Source: Polyangium aurulentum
Lineage (GTDB): Bacteria; Myxococcota_A; Polyangia; Polyangiales; Polyangiaceae
Length of the DNA: 44,205 bases
Reading direction: 5' to 3'
NCBI GenBank assembly: GCA_945875545.1
Contig: CAMCKZ010000017.1
Coordinates: 1-44,205, forward strand
How positions within the stretch are numbered: position 1 is the first letter of the stretch; each line of letters starts with the position of its first letter. The notes under the pieces are model-generated. The model worked only from the letters and a program-made list of their open reading frames with translations. It searched no databases and was not told the origin of the DNA. The position numbers and the translations under genes were made by a program. This document shows, one piece after another, positions 8,546 through 15,724 of the stretch.

Positions 8546-9363
8546 GGCTTTAGCAAGGCTTCCACTGCGTCGAAGGCCTCGCTCGGAGCGTCGCCGAGAG
8601 CGCGCGCAAGGGGTAGCTGGGCGCGGGCGGCCTCCGCGTAAAACGACGCCGCGCTCGGCAGTAGTTGCCGTATTGTTATGAGATGCTTTTCGAGTCCCGC
8701 CGCGTCGCCGCGGCGCACGGGCCCCGTGAGGGCTCCGGGCATCCCGAGGGCTTCCACGTTCTCCGCAACGCTTCGCAAGAGGGGCCCCAAGAGGTGCGGA
8801 ATGTCGTCTGCCCGCGCGCCGGAGCGCAGCAAGAGCTCTTGCCCCAAGGCTGCGAGGGCCGCGGCACCATTGGCCACAAGGCCCGCGGCCGCATGGTAGC
8901 CAACGGGGTTAAGCTGAGGAAAAGTCCGGGGAATGAGGCCCACCGAGCGGCAAAATCGGCGCGCGACGGCGACTGCCGCAAGGTCTCCTTCGACGTGCGC
9001 GTGGGCGCCGGTGAGCGCGGGAGAAAACGCGGCGGACGCAAACGCCACCATCGGGTGCATTTGAGCGACGCCCGCACAACTACCCCGAAGGGCATCGAGA
9101 GTTGCGGACGAACGCGCGCCCGCCACGTGCACCACTGCGGTCTTTTTTTTGACCAGGTTCGACGCCGCGAGCTGGGCGGCGAGGGCCTCCAGCTCCTTGT
9201 CGCGCACGGCGAGAATCACGAGATCGGCGGTCAAGGGCCCGGCCGGATGCCAACTGCGAAAAGATGCAATCTGCACGCGATGCCCGGCGCGCCTCGCGGC
9301 GCGATGGAGCGCGACACCGAGCTTTCCGCGGCCCAGAATGAACACTTCGAGTCGTCGTTTCAT
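8542..9363 (-). CDS. Rossmann-fold plus DUF2520 protein
   Basis: The 273-residue protein starts at the ATG overlapping the nadD stop (ATGA at 9360-9363). The longer open frame upstream is only the antisense of nadD. A dinucleotide-binding GxGxxG motif (GRGKLG, 11-16) opens a Rossmann domain. It is followed by an alpha-helical DUF2520 domain with the typical YHAAAGLVANG segment. The family resembles ketopantoate or pyrroline-5-carboxylate reductases and is usually annotated as an uncharacterised NAD(P)-binding oxidoreductase. Tight coupling to nadD (NAD synthesis) and to the amylase operon is visible; the substrate is unknown. Confidence 0.85.
   Translation of the reverse strand: MKRRLEVFILGRGKLGVALHRAARRAGHRVQIASFRSWHPAGPLTADLVILAVRDKELEALAAQLAASNLVKKKTAVVHVAGARSSATLDALRGSCAGVAQMHPMVAFASAAFSPALTGAHAHVEGDLAAVAVARRFCRSVGLIPRTFPQLNPVGYHAAAGLVANGAAALAALGQELLLRSGARADDIPHLLGPLLRSVAENVEALGMPGALTGPVRRGDAAGLEKHLITIRQLLPSAASFYAEAARAQLPLARALGDAPSEAFDAVEALLKP
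9265..9275. repeat. Dispersed palindrome copy 4: TGCA-ATC-TGCA
   Basis: In the DUF2520 gene, encoding VQIAS with GTG CAG ATT GCA TCT; the flanks are AAAG and CGCGATGC. Confidence 0.8.
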
Positions 9364-9911
9364 GCGTCTCCCAAGAGCAGACGAACGGTCTCGGCGTCGA
9401 GGAGCGCGTGCACCGAAGCGGGCACGAGCGACCGCACGGCACCTGGCCCCCCGGCCCGAAGCATGCCGCGAATGACGGTGCTCGACACGCGCGGAAGGAT
9501 CACCGGCACGACGCTCTCGCCGCGAGGCAAGACGAGAAGCGGGGCGAGCTGCACGATCTCGTCGAAACGAAACCATTTGTGCGACTCGGCGACGACGTCG
9601 GTGCCGACGACGAGACGCATGCGCCACGTGGGATGCAAGCGCGCGAGGGCTGTGAGGGTGTGGATACTGCGACTCTCGCCCGAGAGCTCGTACTCGATGG
9701 GGTCGACGGAGCTCTGCGCGACGCAGGAAAACGCCGCTTCCGTGAGCGCCATTCGAAGCGGAAACGGTGCGAGTGGTTTGCCGAAAGCGTGGCGATATGC
9801 AGGAACAACGAGCACGTGGTCGACCTCGCCGGTCGCAAGAATGTACGTTCCGGCCAGCACATGACCCAGGTGGGGCGGATTAAAACTTCCCCCAAATACC
9901 GCAACGCGCAT
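9360..9911 (-). CDS. nadD: Nicotinate-nucleotide adenylyltransferase
   Basis: This 183-residue protein of the nucleotidyltransferase superfamily joins nicotinate mononucleotide with ATP to give deamido-NAD. The HxGH signature is in GGSFNPPHLGH (8-18), and the second signature is SSTVIR (about 143-148), which corresponds to the ISSTxIR motif. The length is normal for the family. It is the first gene of a minus-strand run (nadD, DUF2520, two amylases) linked by overlaps. It is divergent from the DsbD-like gene, with about 180 bp between the two starts. Confidence 0.9.
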   Translation of the reverse strand: MRVAVFGGSFNPPHLGHVLAGTYILATGEVDHVLVVPAYRHAFGKPLAPFPLRMALTEAAFSCVAQSSVDPIEYELSGESRSIHTLTALARLHPTWRMRLVVGTDVVAESHKWFRFDEIVQLAPLLVLPRGESVVPVILPRVSSTVIRGMLRAGGPGAVRSLVPASVHALLDAETVRLLLGDA

Positions 9912-10089
9912 GCGTTGATTCTACACCAAGTTTTACGCCCGTTGAACCGCGCTTCGGCGGAAAGACGAGCCCTTGAGAACGCCATTTTCTTGGGGCGTGA
10001 GGCGATAAAAAGACGCTCCCATGGGCGGCGCTCGTTTCAAAGTGCACGTGGCACCTTGCGGTCCTCCCCGCCTCTGGCAAGGGTGGACG

Positions 10090-11409
10090 ATGGCCCGTCG
10101 CCCTCACCCTCTCGCCCTCGTTTTGGTCGTCGTTCTGGGCTGCGTTTTGCTGCCGAGCCTTGCCTACGCGGGCGATGCATCGATGTTCGAGCGCGCCCTT
10201 CAACGGGGGCTTGGCCCAGCATTTGCGCTGGCATTTGTGAGCGGCCTTGGCCTCACGCTTACCCCGTGTGTGTACCCGATGATCGCCATCACGGTGTCGG
10301 TCTTCGGGGGCGCCGAGGCAGCACCGACTCGGGGTCGCGCAGCGGCTTTGTCGGCGAGCTTTGTGCTCGGAATGGCCGCACTTTTTACGGGGCTCGGCGT
10401 CTTTTTTGCGCTGTCCGGGCAGGTGTTTGGCAGCTTTCTCGGCAACGTTTGGGTCCTGCGGTCTCTCGCGGCGATCTTTTTTGCCCTCGCCCTAAGCATG
10501 TTTGGTGCCTGGGAATTTGCGCTCCCATCGAGCCTTCAGAATCGTCTCGCGTCCGCGGGCGGCCTCGGTTTGGGCGGCGCGTTTGTGCTCGGTTTGGTCA
10601 CGTCGCTCGTGGCCGCGCCCTGCACGGGTCCGTTCATGACCGGGCTCCTTCTTTGGATTTCGACGACCAAAAGTGTGTGGCTCGGCGCGGGCATCATGTT
10701 CGTTTTTGCCCTCGGGCTTGGGGCGCCCTTTTTCCTCGTCGGAACCTTCGCCGTAAGTCTCCCAAAAGGCGGGTCGTGGATGCTCGCCGTGAAGTGGTTC
10801 TTCGGCGTGGCACTCGCCCTCCTCGCGTATTATTTTCTCCGCATCGCGACCCCGAGCCTGCAGCTTCAAACGGCCCCGCCGTCGTTCGCGATGGTCGGCG
10901 CTGCGTGCGCGCTATTGCTAGGGTTTTTGCTGGCAGTTGTGTACGTGGTCTCGGAGCGAAGAAACTCCAAGATTGCCCATCTTGGCAAGCCCGCGCACCT
11001 CGCGAGCATTCCCCTTGGCGTCTTCGGGGCGTGCTTTCTCCTCGCGGCGTTTTTGGTTCCGCCTCCCGCATTGGCGTGGCTCGCCGGCGAGGCCGAGGCG
11101 CTTGAAGTGGCTCGGCGCGATCACAAACCGATGCTCGTGGACTTCGGTGCCGAGTGGTGTGCCGCGTGCAAAGAACTCACAAAATTCACTTTCTCCGATG
11201 AAGCGGTGAGGCAGGAAGCAACCCGCTTTGTTGCCCTCCAAATCGATGCAACCGACGACGATTCACGCATCGACGCGGTCAAAGAAAAGTACAAAGTGGT
11301 CGGGCTCCCGACGGTCGTTCTTCTCGACAGCGACGGAAAAGAAACCAAACGTTTCAATGAGTTCGTGACCCCAGAGGTCATGCTCGATGCCTTGCGCGCG
11401 GTGAAGTAA
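10090..11409 (+). CDS. DsbD-like thiol:disulfide interchange protein (beta and gamma domains)
   Basis: The 439-residue membrane protein starts at ATG 10090, directly before the signal-peptide-like segment MARRPHPLALVLVVV; the in-frame ATG at 10021 adds 23 non-signal residues. A multi-span domain carries the two transport cysteines (TLTPCVYPM, Cys60; AAPCTGPF, Cys178). A C-terminal thioredoxin domain has EWCAAC (Cys357, Cys360) and a cis-Pro in GLPTV. It moves electrons from cytoplasmic thioredoxin to periplasmic thiols. The usual N-terminal DsbD-alpha domain is missing, so an outside partner must take the electrons. It is convergent with tatC. Confidence 0.9.
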   Translation: MARRPHPLALVLVVVLGCVLLPSLAYAGDASMFERALQRGLGPAFALAFVSGLGLTLTPCVYPMIAITVSVFGGAEAAPTRGRAAALSASFVLGMAALFTGLGVFFALSGQVFGSFLGNVWVLRSLAAIFFALALSMFGAWEFALPSSLQNRLASAGGLGLGGAFVLGLVTSLVAAPCTGPFMTGLLLWISTTKSVWLGAGIMFVFALGLGAPFFLVGTFAVSLPKGGSWMLAVKWFFGVALALLAYYFLRIATPSLQLQTAPPSFAMVGAACALLLGFLLAVVYVVSERRNSKIAHLGKPAHLASIPLGVFGACFLLAAFLVPPPALAWLAGEAEALEVARRDHKPMLVDFGAEWCAACKELTKFTFSDEAVRQEATRFVALQIDATDDDSRIDAVKEKYKVVGLPTVVLLDSDGKETKRFNEFVTPEVMLDALRAVK

Positions 11410-11427
11410 CGCGCCGTGGCGGGCGCG
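11410..11427. terminator. Possible bidirectional hairpin between dsbD-like and tatC
   Basis: CGCGCC and GGCGCG form a perfect 6-bp stem with a 6-base loop between two convergent genes. There is no T-tract, so intrinsic termination is doubtful. Confidence 0.25.
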
Positions 11428-11435
11428 CGCGATCC

Positions 11436-12230
11436 CTACGAGGTCTTCGCTTGGCGAGGCTTGAGCAAGAACGCGATCGCGATGGACAGAAAATACAAGG
11501 TCACCAAACAAAGACTCACGAGGATCTGACTGGAAACCTCGGGGCCCGGCGTGGCGATGGCACCGACGATGAACGAGAGCAGAATGGCCCAGCGCGAAAA
11601 CTCGAGGAGCTGCCGTGGGGTCACGAGGCCCGCGAGCACGAGGAACGAAAGAAAGAGGGGCAATTCAAAAACGATGCCCGTCGAAAGAATCAGGCGCGTG
11701 GAAAAATCCAAGTAAAACTCGAATGTTGGGCGCTGCGTGAGAAGCGTTCCGCCTTCGGTTACCGGGCCCAACAGTGAGAAAAAGTAGCCGTATGTCATGG
11801 GTAACATGACGTAAAACGCAAACATTACGCCAGCTATAAAAAGGCCTGAGCTCGAAACCACAAAGGGCACGATCAGTCTCTTCTCGCGGGCGTACAAGCC
11901 GGGGCTAATGAAGGCCCAAAGCTGGTAGAAAATAATCGGTGTGGCGAGGGCCAAACCCGCGGAGAACGCGAGCTGCAGGTAGCTGACGAAGACGTCGGTG
12001 GGCGACAGGGTTTGAAGCTCCGGAAGGCCCGGCAGGCCTCGGTCGATCCAGGCCCGCTCGTAGGGGATGAGGAGCCATCCAAGAATGCGTGTACGTTGCA
12101 CCCATCCAACGATGGTGCACGCGGCGACGGCGATGGCGATGGCGACAACCCGGCGACGCAGTTCGTCGAGGTGCGCAAAAATACTCATCGCAGGACCGAT
12201 GCCGGTCTCGGTCGGAATGCTCTCGCTCAT
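11436..12230 (-). CDS. tatC: Twin-arginine translocase subunit TatC
   Basis: This 264-residue polytopic protein has six predicted membrane spans. The cytoplasmic N-terminus carries the signature HLDELRRR (about 20-27), which contributes to binding of the twin-arginine signal, and FELP occurs in the fourth span. TatC with TatB recognises folded substrates bearing RR signal peptides. Its start overlaps the tatB stop by ATGA (12227-12230), so the two are translationally coupled. No tatA is visible nearby; the single TatB-like protein may serve both roles, or tatA may lie elsewhere. Confidence 0.95.
   Translation of the reverse strand: MSESIPTETGIGPAMSIFAHLDELRRRVVAIAIAVAACTIVGWVQRTRILGWLLIPYERAWIDRGLPGLPELQTLSPTDVFVSYLQLAFSAGLALATPIIFYQLWAFISPGLYAREKRLIVPFVVSSSGLFIAGVMFAFYVMLPMTYGYFFSLLGPVTEGGTLLTQRPTFEFYLDFSTRLILSTGIVFELPLFLSFLVLAGLVTPRQLLEFSRWAILLSFIVGAIATPGPEVSSQILVSLCLVTLYFLSIAIAFLLKPRQAKTS
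12090..12100. repeat. Dispersed palindrome copy 5: TGTA-CGT-TGCA
   Basis: In tatC, encoding VQRT with GTG CAA CGT ACA; the left arm is ATGCG. Confidence 0.8.
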
Positions 12231-12658
12231 GGCGTCTTCTCGGGTTGGCCGGGCTCGCCGCGTTCGTCGGGCTCGCCGTAGGCCGCGAGGTGGGCTGGAA
12301 CAGCGTGCTCCGCGTCAGCGCTTTGGTGAGGAAATTCACTAGGAAAAACGATGGCGTCTGAGTCGCCCCAGCGCGTCGCGCCTTGCGAAGTTCGAGGTTC
12401 GCCGAGGGAGGCGCCGCGGCTGATGCTGTCGATTTCACCTTTGGCCAGGCGGTTGATTTCAGCGAAGTCGGAGCGAAGATTGCTGTCGCGAAGAACCTCG
12501 TCGATGCCGCTTTGCGCGCGAAGTTCTCCGGCCATCAGCCGAAGCTTTCGTGCAAAAGCGCCGGCGCGCCGCAGGTACGCGGGCAAGTCTTTGGGGCCGA
12601 TGACGACGAGAGCCACCATCGCGACCACCACGAGCTCGCCGAGCCCCATGCCGAACAT
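12227..12658 (-). CDS. tatB: Sec-independent translocase protein TatB
   Basis: The protein has 143 residues from ATG 12658; a TTG at 12676 is a longer alternative. A short N-terminal membrane span (MFGMGLGELVVVAMVALVVIG) is followed by the PKDLP hinge and an amphipathic helix (RRAGAFARKLRLMAGELRAQ). The long acidic, Pro-rich tail and the Glu in the span fit TatB rather than TatA. It is coupled to tatC. Its 5' end overlaps that of the divergent RlmN-family gene if that gene uses its upstream ATG (12648); with ATG 12699 the two starts are 40 bp apart. Confidence 0.88.
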   Translation of the reverse strand: MFGMGLGELVVVAMVALVVIGPKDLPAYLRRAGAFARKLRLMAGELRAQSGIDEVLRDSNLRSDFAEINRLAKGEIDSISRGASLGEPRTSQGATRWGDSDAIVFPSEFPHQSADAEHAVPAHLAAYGEPDERGEPGQPEKTP

Positions 12659-12698
12659 AGACGCAGCGCTAGCCAATCTCGCCGCCCCACGTCGAGAA

Positions 12699-13910
12699 AT
12701 GGTGCGGGCCTCGGGGGGGAGATTTTCTGCAAGACTCCAGACATTCGGCTACGCAGGGGATGTGCTGGCCTTGCAAGCGCTCACCGCCGAGATGCTGGTG
12801 CGTTCCGTCGATGGTATTCGCCTCGATGAAGCGCGGCGCATCGTCTCGGCCGTCACGCGCGGCTACCGGCTCGAGGGCCCGCTCGATCAAATGCGCAAGA
12901 CCGTTCTCGCCACGCTGCGGGCCACGGCTCACGTTCCCACGCTGCGCATCAAAGAGGTCGAGGCCAGCGCCGTCGATGCCTTCGCGAAGCTCGCTTTGGT
13001 GACCTCCGACGACCGCGTGATCGAGACCGTGCGCATTCCGCTAGAAGACACCACGCGGGCCAGCGCCTGCGTTTCGAGTCAGGTGGGCTGCGCGCTCGCC
13101 TGCTCCTTTTGCGCGACGGGGCGCATGGGTTTTTTCAGGAATCTCGAGACCTGGGAGATTGTCGAGCAGGTGCGACTCCTGCGCCAAAGCGAGGGGCTCG
13201 GTGCACCTCGGCGCATTCATGGAGTCGTGTTTCAAGGCATGGGCGAGCCGCTCCTCAATCTTGATCGCGTAATCGACTCCATTCGCGTGATGAGCGAGCC
13301 GTCTGGTTTGGCCATCGACATGCGCGCGATGACTATCTGCACGAGTGGTATTCCTGATGGCATACGACGACTAGCCGTAGAGTTGCCGCGGGTCAGGCTT
13401 GGGCTGTCTATAGGCAATGCGCGGCCTCAGAAGCGACGCGAACTTATGCCTGTAGACCGCATGCATCCACTGCGAGAGACCCTCGAGGCGGCGGCGTTTC
13501 ACGCGCAAAAAACCGGGTTGAAACCGCTTTTCGCATACACGCCACTTGAGGGCGTGAACGACACCGACGAAGACGCCGAGGCCCTCGCAGTGTTGCTTGG
13601 CGCGTTCGCGGTGCAGGCCGGCACGGGCGCGCGTCTCACCCTCATTCCCTACAACCGCGAGAACAGCCAAGACCCCTACGAGCGTCAGAGCCTGGCGTCG
13701 CGGGCGCGCTTTCTCGCCGCGTTGCGCGCTCGCGGGCTTCATCCTCACGAGCGGTACAGCGGCTCCGGCGACATCGCGGCGGCGTGCGGTCAGCTCGCGG
13801 CGCGAGGCGAAAATGGGCTCGGTGCCACCATGCGCCGAGGTGTCTCGGGGGCCGTCTCCACGGGGTCCGCCGCGGCCGCCGCAGTTGGCGAAACGGGCAG
13901 CGCGCCATGA
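12699..13910 (+). CDS. RlmN/Cfr-family radical SAM RNA methyltransferase
   Basis: The 403-residue enzyme starts at ATG 12699; an in-frame ATG at 12648 is the alternative. The [4Fe-4S] cysteines are in CALACSFCATG (Cys131, Cys135, Cys138). The two catalytic cysteines are Cys124 (CVSSQVG) and Cys363 in the C-terminal AACGQL. GMGEPLLN is also present. These fit the methyl-transfer mechanism at C2 or C8 of adenine in 23S rRNA or tRNA. The usual SLHAPND segment reads SIGNARPQ here, so it is a divergent paralogue and substrate assignment is uncertain. Its stop overlaps the next gene by ATGA. Confidence 0.88.
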   Translation: MVRASGGRFSARLQTFGYAGDVLALQALTAEMLVRSVDGIRLDEARRIVSAVTRGYRLEGPLDQMRKTVLATLRATAHVPTLRIKEVEASAVDAFAKLALVTSDDRVIETVRIPLEDTTRASACVSSQVGCALACSFCATGRMGFFRNLETWEIVEQVRLLRQSEGLGAPRRIHGVVFQGMGEPLLNLDRVIDSIRVMSEPSGLAIDMRAMTICTSGIPDGIRRLAVELPRVRLGLSIGNARPQKRRELMPVDRMHPLRETLEAAAFHAQKTGLKPLFAYTPLEGVNDTDEDAEALAVLLGAFAVQAGTGARLTLIPYNRENSQDPYERQSLASRARFLAALRARGLHPHERYSGSGDIAAACGQLAARGENGLGATMRRGVSGAVSTGSAAAAAVGETGSAP

Positions 13911-14785
13911 GGCCAGGTGTTGGCTTTTTCCTCGTCATATGGTCGGCGGTGGGCGCAACGGTTTCGCTCGCCCGGGCCGACGATCGCGCCGAAATAGACA
14001 AAGCGCGGTCCGCTTTTCAGCGAAAAGAATACGCCGATGTCGAGAGGCGACTCGGGCACTTCGCCGATGCTTCCACCGCCGGGCTTCGCGATCAGGCCGT
14101 GCTTCCGGAGGCCTATTTTCTTCTGGCGTCGGCGCTCTTTCGTCTCGGGCGACCCGACACCGCCTGGGGCCTCCTTGATGCCATCGCGGCCAAGCGACCC
14201 GACGTGGAGCCCGATGCGCTGCTCTTTCCTCCGGAGGTCGTTGACGGGTTTGCAGACGCGAAGGGGCGCATTCGCGAACGCGTCGCCGAGCAGCAAGTCG
14301 AGCGGGAGCGCTTGCAACGCGAGGCCGTGGAAGCGCGCGCGCGCGATAAGAAAAAGCTGGAGGAACGCATCGCCAAACTCGAGGCGTTTGCCAAGACCGA
14401 GACGCTCGTGGAACAGCACGGGCGAGCGCTGGCCTTCGCACCGTTTGGCCTCGGGCAGTTTCAGAACGGTGACAAAGGCCTCGGCTGGGTGCTCCTGACG
14501 GGCCAGAGCCTTGCGCTCCTGACGTGCGCCATTACCGTCGTCGTCTACGATCGAGCCCTCGACGACGCCTATGCCACGCGCGACCAACCGGGCGTTTCCA
14601 GGCAGTACTTGGCGCGCGCCTCCACGACGCAAACGCTCAACGTCATTTCGGCCATTACGGGCTTGGTGCTTGCGGCCGGCGGCGTCGTCGAGGCCCAGGT
14701 AAACTTCGTTCCGTCGGTGCGCGTGACGCGGGATCGCACGAGCGACGAACTCGCCATTGTCGTGGGCGCCTCCGCGTCGTTTTAG
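13907..14785 (+). CDS. Exported protein with TPR-like region, coiled coil and membrane segment
   Basis: The 292-residue protein starts at the ATG overlapping the previous stop. A signal peptide (GFFLVIWSAVGATVSLARA, cleavage after about residue 23) is followed by a helical-repeat region resembling TPRs and a charged coiled coil (about 120-165). A hydrophobic segment (LLTGQSLALLTCAITVVVY) and a second Gly/Ala-rich span near the C-terminus follow. This architecture is frequent among Myxococcota envelope proteins of unknown role. The function is unknown. Confidence 0.75.
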   Translation: MRPGVGFFLVIWSAVGATVSLARADDRAEIDKARSAFQRKEYADVERRLGHFADASTAGLRDQAVLPEAYFLLASALFRLGRPDTAWGLLDAIAAKRPDVEPDALLFPPEVVDGFADAKGRIRERVAEQQVERERLQREAVEARARDKKKLEERIAKLEAFAKTETLVEQHGRALAFAPFGLGQFQNGDKGLGWVLLTGQSLALLTCAITVVVYDRALDDAYATRDQPGVSRQYLARASTTQTLNVISAITGLVLAAGGVVEAQVNFVPSVRVTRDRTSDELAIVVGASASF

Positions 14786-14842
14786 CAGCGTATTTGCAGC
14801 CTCTTGGCGGTTGGTAACGCGACAGCATACGAAGCGCAGACG

Positions 14843-15724
14843 CTAGCTATGCACCGGATGCGAGGCGTAGTGGGTGAACACATCTTGCAGGCACTTTTTT
14901 TCGCGGGTGACTTCGCGCACGAGCCTTCCCGCAACGACGGCCGTCAGGAGCCCCTCGTCGAGGGCTTCGTCGTTTGTGAACAGGTCGTCGGGACCGCTTG
15001 CATAATGCACGCGTATGCCTCGGTGGTCGCCCGCGAGCAGGGCCTCAAGGGGGCTGTCAACGACGACGCGGCCCTGGTCAATCATGCAAACGTGGGTGCA
15101 CAAATCTTCCGCGTCCGAGAGGACATGCGTGGAAAAAAGCACGGTGCAGCCCTTCTGATGTTCGGAGGCAATGAGGCTTCGAACCTCGGCCCGGCCGATG
15201 GGATCGAGGCCGCTCATCGGCTCATCGAGAATGAGGAGCTCGGGTTCTTCAACGATGGCCGCCGCCAAGCCCACGCGCTGCCCTTGGCCCTTGGAGAGCG
15301 AGGCGGTGGGCCGGTCCCAAGCCGCGACTTCGAGGCCGGATCGCGTGAGCGCCTTCTCGGTCTGACGACCCACGAATTTGGAGCCTTGAATCGTTGCCGC
15401 AAAAGCCACGACCTCGCGGGCGCTCTGATTTGGCGGAAACGAAGGTGACTCGGGCATGAAGCCAATGCGCTCGCGGGCTTTGCGATTCGGCACGGGCACA
15501 CCGAAGAGCGACGCGCGGCCGGAGGTGGGCGCGAGAAGACCCAGGAGAACCTTCATTGTCGTGGTTTTTCCCGCGCCGTTCGCCCCGAGAAAGCCCGTAA
15601 CGGAACCCTTGCGAACGGTAAACGAAACCCCACGCAAGGCCTCCACGCGGCGCCGAAGAAACGGCGAAAAGAAGACCTTGGTGAGGTCTTCCGCCACCAC
15701 AAGCACGTCTCGCGGGTCAGTCAT
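14843..15724 (-). CDS. ABC transporter ATP-binding protein without adjacent permease
   Basis: The 293-residue ATPase has Walker A GANGAGKT (47-54), Q-loop region, signature LSKGQGQR (143-150), Walker B LLILDEPMSGLD (163-174) and a switch His in STHVLSD. The long C-terminal tail is typical of DrrA/CcmA-type drug or lipid exporters. The ATG lies 8 bp inside the end of the upstream sigma-54 regulator, implying coupling. The gene is the last of its strand and faces a convergent gene, so the membrane partner must be encoded elsewhere. Upstream in-frame sequence is antisense of the regulator and is not part of the gene. Confidence 0.88.
   Translation of the reverse strand: MTDPRDVLVVAEDLTKVFFSPFLRRRVEALRGVSFTVRKGSVTGFLGANGAGKTTTMKVLLGLLAPTSGRASLFGVPVPNRKARERIGFMPESPSFPPNQSAREVVAFAATIQGSKFVGRQTEKALTRSGLEVAAWDRPTASLSKGQGQRVGLAAAIVEEPELLILDEPMSGLDPIGRAEVRSLIASEHQKGCTVLFSTHVLSDAEDLCTHVCMIDQGRVVVDSPLEALLAGDHRGIRVHYASGPDDLFTNDEALDEGLLTAVVAGRLVREVTREKKCLQDVFTHYASHPVHS
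14999..15009. repeat. Dispersed palindrome copy 6: TGCA-TAA-TGCA
   Basis: In the ABC ATPase gene, encoding VHYAS with GTG CAT TAT GCA AGC. Confidence 0.8.

Noticed and set aside
9900-9925. Degenerate motif at the nadD start (TTGA-TTC-TACA)
   Set aside because: Two mismatches; cannot be separated from chance.
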